DNA of 7,353 nucleotides from an uncultured Blautia sp. (GTDB lineage Bacteria > Bacillota > Clostridia > Lachnospirales > Lachnospiraceae). Location: positions 1-7,353 of the forward strand of contig UQSX01000116.1 of NCBI GenBank assembly GCA_900543715.1. The letters run 5' to 3'. The notes below the pieces were generated by a model. It was not told the DNA's origin. It made no database searches and worked only from the letters and a program-made list of their open reading frames with translations. Position numbers and translations under genes: made by a program. Below, one piece after another: positions 1 to 6,540 of this stretch (positions are counted from its first letter, which is position 1; the number at the start of each line of letters is the position of its first letter).

Positions 1-1482
1 GGAGTTACTTCTGTTTACCGGAAGTATCTGGATCTCTACGAAAAATCTCCTGAAAGCTATCAGGTAACAGAAGAAGATAAAAGAATACTTTTAGAACTCT
101 ATCACCGGGACGGTTTTAACCAGGGCTATTACCACAGCCATAATGGGAGAGAAATGATGGCGGTGGTAAATTATAAAGAGCAGAACAGAAAGAAAAAAAA
201 TCCGGAAAATCGCAATGAAGAGCTGTTTGAGAGTTTAAAAAAGAAATATTTAGAAACAAAAACACAAGAAAAAATTTATGGAAATTTAATCCTCTTTGCC
301 GGCAGTCCTGCTATACTGGATTTGGATTTTCAGGATATCCATGTCCAAATTCAGGGAGATCTGGTGGAGGAAGCTTTAAAACAGCCTCTTTCGGCAGAAA
401 GAGTGAGACGCCAGATGGAGAAGACGGGGGATACGCCTTTTGTCTTTGAAAATCTGGAAATACTCACAGACGAGAAAGGATTTCTTCCAATGCAGAGCCT
501 CAATTCCCTGCGGAGAGAAGGTCTTGGAAGGCTGCGGAGAGAATATTTGAAAAAATACAGAAGAACCATTATCAGAGAAGATCCGGAACTTCAGGATCAG
601 GGGACCGGCCCAGAGAACACTCATGCCGGCAGAAAAACCCGGCAGGAGAAAAGAATGTACGTCCTTGTGGAGACACGGGAACAGTGGAAAGCGGCTTTGG
701 AGGCTGACTTTATTACAGGAATTTACTGCGGGTTTTCCATGGTGGGGATAAAAGACCTGGAACATCGGACAAGGATGGCCGCAGCAGAAGCCCTGCAGGC
801 GGGAAAGGAATTTTATCTGGCAATGCCCTACATGCTGAGAGAGGGAAGACTGGATGGCTGCGAGGATATTTTCAGAAATCTGGGAGAGGATATACATGGA
901 TTTCTGGTAAGAAATCTGGAAGAGCTGGGATACTTAAAAGAACTGGGGCTGGAAGAAAAACTGGTCTGTGATTATTCTCTCTATAATTTTAATGACAGCG
1001 CAAGGGAATTCCTGAATGATCTGGGCGTAAAGCGGACCACCGTTCCCCTGGAGCTGAATGAAAGGGAAATCCGGAGGAAAGACTGCCGGGAAAGTGAATT
1101 GATCGTCTATGGATATTATCCGATGATGGTCTCGGCCCAGTGTCTGAAAAAGACCTGCGGATCCTGTGATCACAAATTCGGAAAAGTCCTGTTAAAAGAT
1201 CGTTATGGACAGCGTTTTCTGACAAAATGCTGCTGTGACTTCTGCTATAATGTGATTTACAACAGTATTCCTGCGGGACTTCTGAAGGAAGCCGGAGAAA
1301 TACTGGAAATGGATATTCCTGTGCTTCGGATGAATTTCACAGACGAAGGATATCAGGAGACAAAGGAGATGCTGGAGCTGTTTGCCCAGGCATATGGTTT
1401 TAAACAACACACAGAGAAAAAGAAAATTCCGGATAAAATGCCTGAATTTACAAAAGGGCATTTCAGACGGGGAGTAGAGTAG
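1..1482 (+). CDS. U32 family peptidase-like protein with DUF3656 domain (RlhA-like), 5' truncated by window edge
   Basis: The frame is open from base 1, so the true start lies upstream and the ATG at 154 is internal; 493 residues are visible. Numbered from the edge, residues about 20-52 (TEEDKRILLELYHRDGF... then HNGREMM) match the segment that joins the U32 core to DUF3656 in this family. DUF3656 covers roughly 88-186 (FQDIHVQIQGD, TGDTPFVFENLEI, LNSLRREGL). The second U32 block spans about 220-425. It ends in a cysteine cluster, C381, C386, C389 and C410-C412/C415, of which four probably bind an Fe-S cluster (likely C381, C389, C411 or C412, C415). Known members of this family, E. coli RlhA (23S rRNA C2501 hydroxylation) and TrhP (tRNA U34 hydroxylation), are RNA hydroxylases rather than proven proteases. 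An RNA-hydroxylating role in the cytoplasm is therefore my inference; the exact substrate cannot be told. The stop is 8 bases before the RodA-like gene, so the two are probably cotranscribed. Confidence 0.9.
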   Translation, partial: GVTSVYRKYLDLYEKSPESYQVTEEDKRILLELYHRDGFNQGYYHSHNGREMMAVVNYKEQNRKKKNPENRNEELFESLKKKYLETKTQEKIYGNLILFAGSPAILDLDFQDIHVQIQGDLVEEALKQPLSAERVRRQMEKTGDTPFVFENLEILTDEKGFLPMQSLNSLRREGLGRLRREYLKKYRRTIIREDPELQDQGTGPENTHAGRKTRQEKRMYVLVETREQWKAALEADFITGIYCGFSMVGIKDLEHRTRMAAAEALQAGKEFYLAMPYMLREGRLDGCEDIFRNLGEDIHGFLVRNLEELGYLKELGLEEKLVCDYSLYNFNDSAREFLNDLGVKRTTVPLELNEREIRRKDCRESELIVYGYYPMMVSAQCLKKTCGSCDHKFGKVLLKDRYGQRFLTKCCCDFCYNVIYNSIPAGLLKEAGEILEMDIPVLRMNFTDEGYQETKEMLELFAQAYGFKQHTEKKKIPDKMPEFTKGHFRRGVE

Positions 1483-1490
1483 GTGAAAAA

Positions 1491-2828
1491 GTGCTGAACA
1501 TTATTGTTGAACTATCGAAATATCTGATACTGATCATTATGTTATTATATACCCTGGAGAGCTTTCTGGTCTTCCGGTATGAGGAGGATTATGATCAGCG
1601 CTATATTTTGAGAAAACAGCTTTTGCTGATCATATTTTTGGATTTTACGGCTTTTTTGATAATTTTCCTGCAGACAGAAGAGCTGAAGGTTCTGTATATT
1701 TTTGGAGCCTTGATCCTGTACCTGATCATTGTACAGGCTTTGTACAGGGTCTTCTATAAGAACTCGTCTATATTGCTGCTGAATCATATGTGTATGCTTC
1801 TGTCTATCGGATTTATCATGCTGGCCAGACTCGACCCGGATTCAGGTTTAAGACAGATGGCCATTGCAGTAGTCGCAACAGTATTGGCCATGGTCATTCC
1901 TGTAATGATAAGGAAAATGTATTTCCTGAAAAAATTAACATGGCTTTATGCGGCCGTGGGACTGCTTATGCTGCTGGTGGTCCTGGTAGTGGGATCAAAT
2001 GTAAATGGGGCCAAGATCAATATCAACATAGGATCTTTTACATTCCAGCCTTCAGAATTTGTAAAGATTATTTTTGTTTTCTTTGTGGCCAGCAGGCTCT
2101 ATAAGAAGAGTGCCACTTTTATGGACCATGTGATCACCACTGCAGTTGCGGCGGCATATGTGCTGGTATTAGTCCTTTCCAGGGACCTGGGAAGCGCTGT
2201 AGTGTTCTTTATCACATATGTGGTAATGCTTTATGTGGCTACTAAGAAGCCTCTGTACCTCTTTGCTGGACTGGGAAGCGGCTGTCTGGCGGCGGTTATC
2301 GCCTATTTCCTGTTTTCTCATGTAAGGCAGAGGGTAGTCGCATGGAGAGACCCCTTCTCTGTCTGGGAGACTTCAGGCTACCAGATCCTTCAGGGACTTT
2401 TTGCCATAGGTGCAGGAGGCTGGTTCGGCGTCGGACTCTGCCAGGGTTCTCCGGAGCTGATCCCCTTTGTGCAGCAGGACTATATGTTTGCAGCGATCTG
2501 TGAGGAATTGGGAAGTCTCTTTGCTATCTGTATGATCCTGGTATGTATGAGTATGTTCCTTTTGGTTGTAAATATTTCTCTGAGGATCAAGAAACGTTTT
2601 TATAAATTAATTGCCTTGGGCCTTGGAACAGAATATGCTTTCCAGGTATTCCTGACAATCGGAGGCGTAAGCAAATTTATCCCTATGACAGGAATCACAC
2701 TGCCTCTGGTCAGCTATGGCGGCAGCTCTGTGCTGGCTACGATCATTATGCTGGCCATTATCCAGGGACTGTATATTTTGAGAGAAGATGAGGATGAGGA
2801 ATTTGAACGGCAAAAAGAAAAAATATGA
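1491..2828 (+). CDS. FtsW/RodA/SpoVE family peptidoglycan glycosyltransferase
   Basis: Polytopic membrane protein of 445 residues that should polymerise lipid II into glycan strands together with the class B PBP encoded next. Family landmarks: NGAK at 172-175, QPSEF at 186-190, RDLGSA at 231-236 (D232 aligns with the essential Asp of the usual QPDLG motif), VRQRVVAWRDPF at 278-289, GYQILQGLFAIGAGG at 297-310 with GVGL at 313-316, QQDYMFA followed by EELG at 328-341, and the signature PMTGITLPLVSYGGSS at 398-413. About ten to twelve hydrophobic helices are visible. The protein is longer than a typical 370-400 residue FtsW because of additional N-terminal helices (before about residue 110). RDLGSA in place of QPDLG and the long N-terminus resemble actinobacterial RodA. 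It starts at GTG with AGGTG five bases upstream, and this start keeps the first helix whole. The cytoplasmic C-terminus is strongly acidic (REDEDEEFER, 431-440). Whether it acts in elongation, division or sporulation cannot be told from sequence. Confidence 0.93.
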   Translation: MLNIIVELSKYLILIIMLLYTLESFLVFRYEEDYDQRYILRKQLLLIIFLDFTAFLIIFLQTEELKVLYIFGALILYLIIVQALYRVFYKNSSILLLNHMCMLLSIGFIMLARLDPDSGLRQMAIAVVATVLAMVIPVMIRKMYFLKKLTWLYAAVGLLMLLVVLVVGSNVNGAKININIGSFTFQPSEFVKIIFVFFVASRLYKKSATFMDHVITTAVAAAYVLVLVLSRDLGSAVVFFITYVVMLYVATKKPLYLFAGLGSGCLAAVIAYFLFSHVRQRVVAWRDPFSVWETSGYQILQGLFAIGAGGWFGVGLCQGSPELIPFVQQDYMFAAICEELGSLFAICMILVCMSMFLLVVNISLRIKKRFYKLIALGLGTEYAFQVFLTIGGVSKFIPMTGITLPLVSYGGSSVLATIIMLAIIQGLYILREDEDEEFERQKEKI

Positions 2829-4293
2829 GAAACAGCTTAGAAAAGAAGAGGAGCTGCTGAAGAAAAAAAGAAAAAAGGCAAAACGGCGGAAAAACAGAGA
2901 GTATACCATTGTCAGCTATTTCTTTGTGCTGATTTTTGTCTCCCTTATTGGTTATATGGGATATTTTAATATCTGGGCCAGAGAGGATATCATCAGCAGT
3001 CCTTACAACAGCAGGCAGAACCAGGCACAAGAGAGGATCCTGCGGGGAAGCATTTTATCTTCCGACGGGCAGACACTGGCTTATACCCAGGCGGACAGCG
3101 AAGGAAACGAGACCAGAATTTATCCGTATGGAAATATGTTTGCCCATGTGGTAGGATATGAAGCCAATGGCAAAAATGGACTGGAGGCTTTGGCCAACTC
3201 CTCTCTTATGTCTACCCACCATGATTATATCGACCGGTTAAAAAATGAAATCCTGGAACAGAAAAATCCGGGAGACAATGTAGTGACGACCTTAAATACC
3301 AGACTTCAGGAGGTGGCCTACAACGCTCTGGGAGGATATGACGGAGCTGTGGTTGTTATGGATCCTCAGACAGGAGCAGTGCTGGCTTCTGTGAGCAAGC
3401 CTGATTTTGATCCGAACACAGTGGAGGCAAACTGGGACGCCCTGGTCAATGATACCACAAACAGCAGCCTGCTGAACCGGGCTACCCAGGGGGCATATCC
3501 TCCGGGATCGATTTTTAAGGTGGTAATGGCCCTTGCCTATCTCAGGGAGCATGGTACGCTGGAGGATTTTTCCTACAACTGTACAGGCAGCATTACCCAG
3601 GACGGACATACAATTCCCTGTATTTATGGAGAGGTTCATGGGCAGGTGGATTTTACCACTGCATTTGCAGAGTCCTGTAATACGGCCTTTGTCCAGATGG
3701 GACTGGATCTGGGAGCAGATGCTATCCAGGAGACAGCGGAGGACCTGCTGTTCAACAAAGAACTGCCCATCTCTTTAGACTACCGGAAAAGTACCATTGA
3801 TGTAAAAGAATCTGAAGGAATCCCCTTCCTGATGCAGTCTTCTATCGGACAGGGAACTACTCTGGTATCTCCTATGCATATGGCCATGATCACCAGTGCC
3901 ATTGCCAATGGAGGAGTGCTTATGGAGCCTTATTATATCGACCATGTGGAAAATGACAGCGGAGATGTGATAAAAACCACCCAGGCTTCTTCTTATAAAG
4001 AGCTGATGAGTGAAAGTGAAGCTCAGACGTTAAAGAGCCTGATGACGGAAGTGGTAAATTCCGGTACCGGCACTCAGCTTGCAGGAGAGAGCTATACTGC
4101 GGCGGGAAAGACCGGTTCCGCTGAATATGAGGGAAGTGACGGCTCTATCAGAACCCATTCCTGGTTTATCGGTTTTTCTAATGTGGATGACCCGGATCTG
4201 GTAGTAGCGGTGATCGCCGAGGGCGCCGGTACAGGAAGTAAGGCGGCGGTGCCTATTGCCCATGAAATTTTTAATGCCTATTACTATGGATGA
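2788..4293 (+). CDS. Class B penicillin-binding protein (peptidoglycan D,D-transpeptidase), PbpA-like
   Basis: Membrane-anchored transpeptidase of 501 residues that cross-links peptidoglycan outside the membrane and is a beta-lactam target. Order: a very basic cytoplasmic tail (1-39, mostly Lys/Arg/Glu), one membrane anchor (about 41-63), a short N-terminal module containing RGSILSSDG (87-94) and YPYGNMFAHVVGY (112-124), then the transpeptidase domain from about 165. All three catalytic motifs are present: SIFK at 241-244 (nucleophile S241, K244), SCN at 296-298 and KTG at 441-443. No PASTA repeats and no long pedestal are seen; the length is close to that of mycobacterial PbpA and shorter than E. 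coli PBP2. The start is uncertain. ATG 2788 overlaps the upstream gene by 41 bp. ATG 2794 is better spaced from GAGAG at 2780-2784. TTG 2803 has AGGA 8 bases upstream. All three give nearly the same protein. The overlap implies translational coupling with the RodA-like partner. Confidence 0.94.
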   Translation: MRMRNLNGKKKKYEKQLRKEEELLKKKRKKAKRRKNREYTIVSYFFVLIFVSLIGYMGYFNIWAREDIISSPYNSRQNQAQERILRGSILSSDGQTLAYTQADSEGNETRIYPYGNMFAHVVGYEANGKNGLEALANSSLMSTHHDYIDRLKNEILEQKNPGDNVVTTLNTRLQEVAYNALGGYDGAVVVMDPQTGAVLASVSKPDFDPNTVEANWDALVNDTTNSSLLNRATQGAYPPGSIFKVVMALAYLREHGTLEDFSYNCTGSITQDGHTIPCIYGEVHGQVDFTTAFAESCNTAFVQMGLDLGADAIQETAEDLLFNKELPISLDYRKSTIDVKESEGIPFLMQSSIGQGTTLVSPMHMAMITSAIANGGVLMEPYYIDHVENDSGDVIKTTQASSYKELMSESEAQTLKSLMTEVVNSGTGTQLAGESYTAAGKTGSAEYEGSDGSIRTHSWFIGFSNVDDPDLVVAVIAEGAGTGSKAAVPIAHEIFNAYYYG

Positions 4294-4325
4294 TTCCCGG
4301 GGCTGCTGGATGGGGAAATAAAATA

Positions 4326-4354
4326 TTGCGCCGCTCCCAAAAAAGAGTTATACT
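4326..4354 (+). promoter_or_regulatory. Candidate sigma-A promoter for the Nudix gene
   Basis: TTGCGC (4326-4331, 3 of 6 to the -35 consensus) is followed after exactly 17 bp by TATACT (4349-4354, 5 of 6 to the -10 consensus). Transcription would begin near 4361, giving a leader of about 50 bases. It lies in the 118-base gap after the PBP gene, the first real gap in the window, which fits a new transcription unit. The -35 match is weak, so this is a prediction. Confidence 0.5.
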
Positions 4355-4396
4355 ACTTTAAAGAGCACAACGCAGGCATCTTTAGATGTCTTTAGC

Positions 4397-4402
4397 AGGA
4401 GG
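4397..4402 (+). promoter_or_regulatory. Strong ribosome binding site fixing the Nudix start
   Basis: A full AGGAGG sits 9 bases upstream of ATG 4412 and supports that start. A small dyad CATC-TTTA-GATG (4377-4388) lies just before it in the leader; it is too short to be assigned a function. Confidence 0.8.
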
Positions 4403-4411
4403 ACCCGCAAA

Positions 4412-4864
4412 ATGATCGAAGCAACAAGCTGTGGCGGAGTGGTAATATATCGGGGAAAAATACTGACCTTGTATAAGTCCTATAAGCATAAATATGAAGG
4501 ATGGGTACTGCCTAAAGGAACCGTGGAAAAGGGAGAAGATTATAAGACCACTGCTCTTCGGGAAGTAAAGGAAGAGGCAGGAGTTGCCGCAAATATTATA
4601 AAATATATAGGGAAGAGTCAGTATAGTTTTTGCATACCAGAAGATACTGTAGAAAAGAATGTTTATTGGTATCTTATGTCTGCAAACAGCTATTACAGCA
4701 GACCGCAGAGGGAGGAATACTTTGTGGATTCCGGCTTTTATAAGTTCCATGAGGCCTATCATCTGCTGCGTTTTTCCAATGAGAAGCAGATTCTTGAGAG
4801 GGCTTACAGTGAATATCTGGATCTGAAAAAGGCCAATCTTTGGGGGAATCGAAAGTACTTTTAA
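4412..4864 (+). CDS. Nudix hydrolase
   Basis: Small cytoplasmic hydrolase of 150 residues that cleaves a nucleoside diphosphate linked to another group (X). The Nudix box is perfect: G36, E42, then R50-E51-x-x-E54-E55-x-G57 with V58, following the pattern G-x5-E-x7-REUxEExGU; the glutamates bind the catalytic metal. It is preceded by WVLPKG (31-36), a lead-in common in diadenosine polyphosphate hydrolases and related enzymes. The rest is a single domain with a helical C-terminus (about 113-140). There is no second domain or signal peptide. Substrate cannot be read from the box; the WVLPKG context and the F-HEAYHLLRF segment (112-121) make an Ap4A-type or related substrate the best guess, at low confidence. 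It appears monocistronic: own candidate promoter upstream, hairpin downstream. The next gene makes ADP from AMP and polyphosphate, so a shared nucleotide/polyphosphate theme is possible but not shown. Confidence 0.93.
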   Translation: MIEATSCGGVVIYRGKILTLYKSYKHKYEGWVLPKGTVEKGEDYKTTALREVKEEAGVAANIIKYIGKSQYSFCIPEDTVEKNVYWYLMSANSYYSRPQREEYFVDSGFYKFHEAYHLLRFSNEKQILERAYSEYLDLKKANLWGNRKYF

Positions 4865-4870
4865 GAGAAG

Positions 4871-4918
4871 GCTGCCGCACTAAACAAATAGATTCTGTTT
4901 ATTGCGGCAGCTTCTTTC
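4871..4918 (+). terminator. Terminator-like hairpin after the Nudix gene
   Basis: GCTGCCGCA (4871-4879) pairs perfectly with TGCGGCAGC (4903-4911). After one C/T mismatch the stem continues as TAAACA (4881-4886) with TGTTTA (4896-4901), leaving a 9-base loop. That is 15 pairs with a single mismatch, beginning 7 bases after the stop codon. The 3' tract is an imperfect TTCTTT (4912-4917), so termination strength is uncertain, but position and stem fit an intrinsic terminator. Confidence 0.75.
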
Positions 4919-5001
4919 ATATTCCCTTTTGTGATCATAGGAGTGGTTTCCCCGTATATGGAAGGTATGGACCGGATAAAACAAAGGAGGTGCAGTAAGA
5001 A
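4919..5001 (+). promoter_or_regulatory. Leader of the polyphosphate phosphotransferase gene, with a near-perfect ribosome binding site
   Basis: AAGGAGGTG (4984-4992) is almost the full complement of the 16S rRNA 3' end and lies 9 bases before ATG 5002, which settles that start and suggests strong translation. A promoter is expected between the hairpin and this site, but I see no convincing -35/-10 pair. TATATG (4955-4960) is the best -10-like hexamer and has only TGATCA (4932-4937) at 17 bp, which is poor. Confidence 0.6.
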
Positions 5002-6516
5002 ATGTTAGAACAGATTAATCTTACGAAGAAAATGGAGAAAAGTGTATACCAAGAGAAGATGGAGGTTATGGAGCCTCAGCTGTCCAAGCTGCAGAGAGAG
5101 TGCAAGGCTCTTGGAATCCCGGTGATCATCGCTTTCGAGGGGCTGGGGGCCGCTGGAAAGGGACTTCAGATTAGTAAACTGATCTATCCTCTGGATCCAA
5201 GAGGATTTCAGGTTTTTGCAATTAAAAAGGCAACGGAGGAAGAGGAGATGCATCCCTTTTTGTGGCGGTTCTGGACAAAGACCCCAGAGAAAGGCCGAAT
5301 TGCGATTTTTGATACAAGCTGGTACAGGAAGGTTTCTGTGGACAGGTTTGAAAACAAGATTTCCAGGGAAGAATTGATTTACGCATATCAGGAGATTAAT
5401 ACTTTTGAACGTACACTGACGGATGATGGAGCAGTGCTGATCAAATTTTTCCTTTATATCAGCCAGAAAGAGCAGAAAAAACGTTTTGATAAACTGCTGA
5501 ATTCTAAAGAAACAGCCTGGAGAGTCAGCAAAGAAGATATCAAGAGAAATAAGGAATATGACCGCTATAAGGCGATGAACGAGGAAATGCTGGAGAAGAC
5601 GGAGACAGAGTGCGCTCCATGGACGATCATTGAGGCGGAGGACAGACGTTTTGCCACAGCCAAGATTTATGCCACAGTGGTGGAAAAACTTTCTGAGAAA
5701 GTGGCGGAGAAAAAAGCGGAGGTGGCTTTGGCAGAAGAGAAGAAAAAAACAGAAGATGAGCTGCAGAAGTGGCAGCCCAAGGAGGACAAGGAGCTGGACT
5801 CCACAGTGCTTAGCAAGGTGGATCTCACTCTCTCTTATACTAAAGAAGAATATAAGGAAAAGCTGAAAAAGCTTCAGGACCGTATGGAAATCCTCCACAG
5901 CGAATTGTACCGGCAGAGGATACCGGTGGTGCTTGGCTTTGAAGGCTGGGATGCAGGAGGAAAAGGCGGCGCCATTAAGCGCTTAACAGAATCTATGGAT
6001 CCAAGGGGCTACCTGGTAAGTCCTACGGCTTCTCCTACTCCTACGGAGAAGAGCCACCACTATCTCTGGAGATTCTGGAAGGCTATGCCAAAAGACGGAC
6101 ATATTACTATTTTTGACCGGACCTGGTATGGCCGGGTGATGGTGGAGCGGATCGAGGGCTTTTGCACAAAAGAAGAATGGCAGAGAGCTTACCGGGAGAT
6201 CAACGATATGGAGGCTCATCTGACCCACTCCGGAGTGATTGTCCTGAAATTCTGGATGCAGATTGACAAGGACGAGCAGGAGCGCAGGTTTAAAGAACGG
6301 ATGGAGAATCCGGAAAAACAGTGGAAGATTACAGACGAAGATTGGCGTAATCGGGAAAAATGGGATCAGTATGAGGAGGCGGTCAATGAAATGATCATTA
6401 AGACCTCTACATCCTATGCACCTTGGATCATTGTGGAAGGAAATAATAAATACTATGCCAGGATCAAAGTCTTGGAGTCTGTGGTCAGTGCCATAGAAGA
6501 GAGACTGGAAAAATAA
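5002..6516 (+). CDS. pap: Polyphosphate:AMP phosphotransferase (tandem PPK2 domains)
   Basis: Cytoplasmic enzyme of 504 residues expected to transfer phosphate from polyphosphate to AMP, giving ADP. Two PPK2 domains are fused. The C-terminal copy (about 285-500) is complete: a Walker A-like GFEGWDAGGKGG (312-323) with D317 and K321, the MDPRGY motif (332-337), the YLWRFW motif (354-359), and a Walker B-like FDRTWYGRV (371-379). The N-terminal copy (about 18-230) keeps the fold markers (EGLGAAGKG 46-54, LDPRGF 64-69, FLWRFW 86-91, FDTSWY 103-108) but has G49 where D317 sits, T105 for R373 and R109 for G377. A charged Lys/Glu-rich linker (about 230-285) joins them. Length and two-domain layout match the PAP type (class II, fused) rather than the single-domain ADP- or GDP-forming PPK2s of about 230-300 residues. 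Fused PAP enzymes are generally thought to act through the C-terminal copy, in line with what is seen here. The next two genes follow closely. Confidence 0.93.
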   Translation: MLEQINLTKKMEKSVYQEKMEVMEPQLSKLQRECKALGIPVIIAFEGLGAAGKGLQISKLIYPLDPRGFQVFAIKKATEEEEMHPFLWRFWTKTPEKGRIAIFDTSWYRKVSVDRFENKISREELIYAYQEINTFERTLTDDGAVLIKFFLYISQKEQKKRFDKLLNSKETAWRVSKEDIKRNKEYDRYKAMNEEMLEKTETECAPWTIIEAEDRRFATAKIYATVVEKLSEKVAEKKAEVALAEEKKKTEDELQKWQPKEDKELDSTVLSKVDLTLSYTKEEYKEKLKKLQDRMEILHSELYRQRIPVVLGFEGWDAGGKGGAIKRLTESMDPRGYLVSPTASPTPTEKSHHYLWRFWKAMPKDGHITIFDRTWYGRVMVERIEGFCTKEEWQRAYREINDMEAHLTHSGVIVLKFWMQIDKDEQERRFKERMENPEKQWKITDEDWRNREKWDQYEEAVNEMIIKTSTSYAPWIIVEGNNKYYARIKVLESVVSAIEERLEK

Positions 6517-6540
6517 AGAGGCCGATGGGAAGAGAATTTT

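Noticed and set aside
376..897. Open frame on the minus strand (173 codons) inside the U32 gene
   Set aside because: It is opposite to a recognisable DUF3656/U32 coding region and its product has no domain-like features.
2871..2877. A-AAA-AAG heptamer in phase near the PBP start, with GAGGAG (2848-2853) upstream
   Set aside because: The spacing to GAGGAG is too long for dnaX-type stimulation, the -1 frame gives a short unremarkable product, and the site is explained by the Lys/Arg-rich tail.
4294..4320. Possible terminator after the PBP gene (TTCCC...GGGAA then ATAAAAT)
   Set aside because: Only five pairs around a 14-base loop and no T tract; not convincing.
4929..4960. TTGTGA...TATATG as a promoter for pap
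   Set aside because: The spacer is 20 bp, too long for a good sigma-A promoter.
4931..5008. Short open frame GTG...TAG (25 codons) before pap, beginning VIIGVVSPYMEGMDR
   Set aside because: There is no ribosome binding site upstream of the GTG, and the frame runs through the pap ribosome binding site. The SPYMEG stretch faintly recalls sugar-binding regulators but is too short to call a remnant gene.
5005..5898. Long open frame on the minus strand (297 codons)
   Set aside because: It is antisense to pap, whose PPK2 motifs are unmistakable. The translation is a low-complexity Leu/Phe-rich product of Lys/Glu codons read backwards, with no family resemblance.
6029..6051. Seven-base stem CTTCTCC/GGAGAAG with 9-base loop inside pap
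   Set aside because: It falls in the codons of the conserved PTASPTPTEK region, where repeated Pro, Ser and Thr codons easily create such pairing; no independent sign of function.
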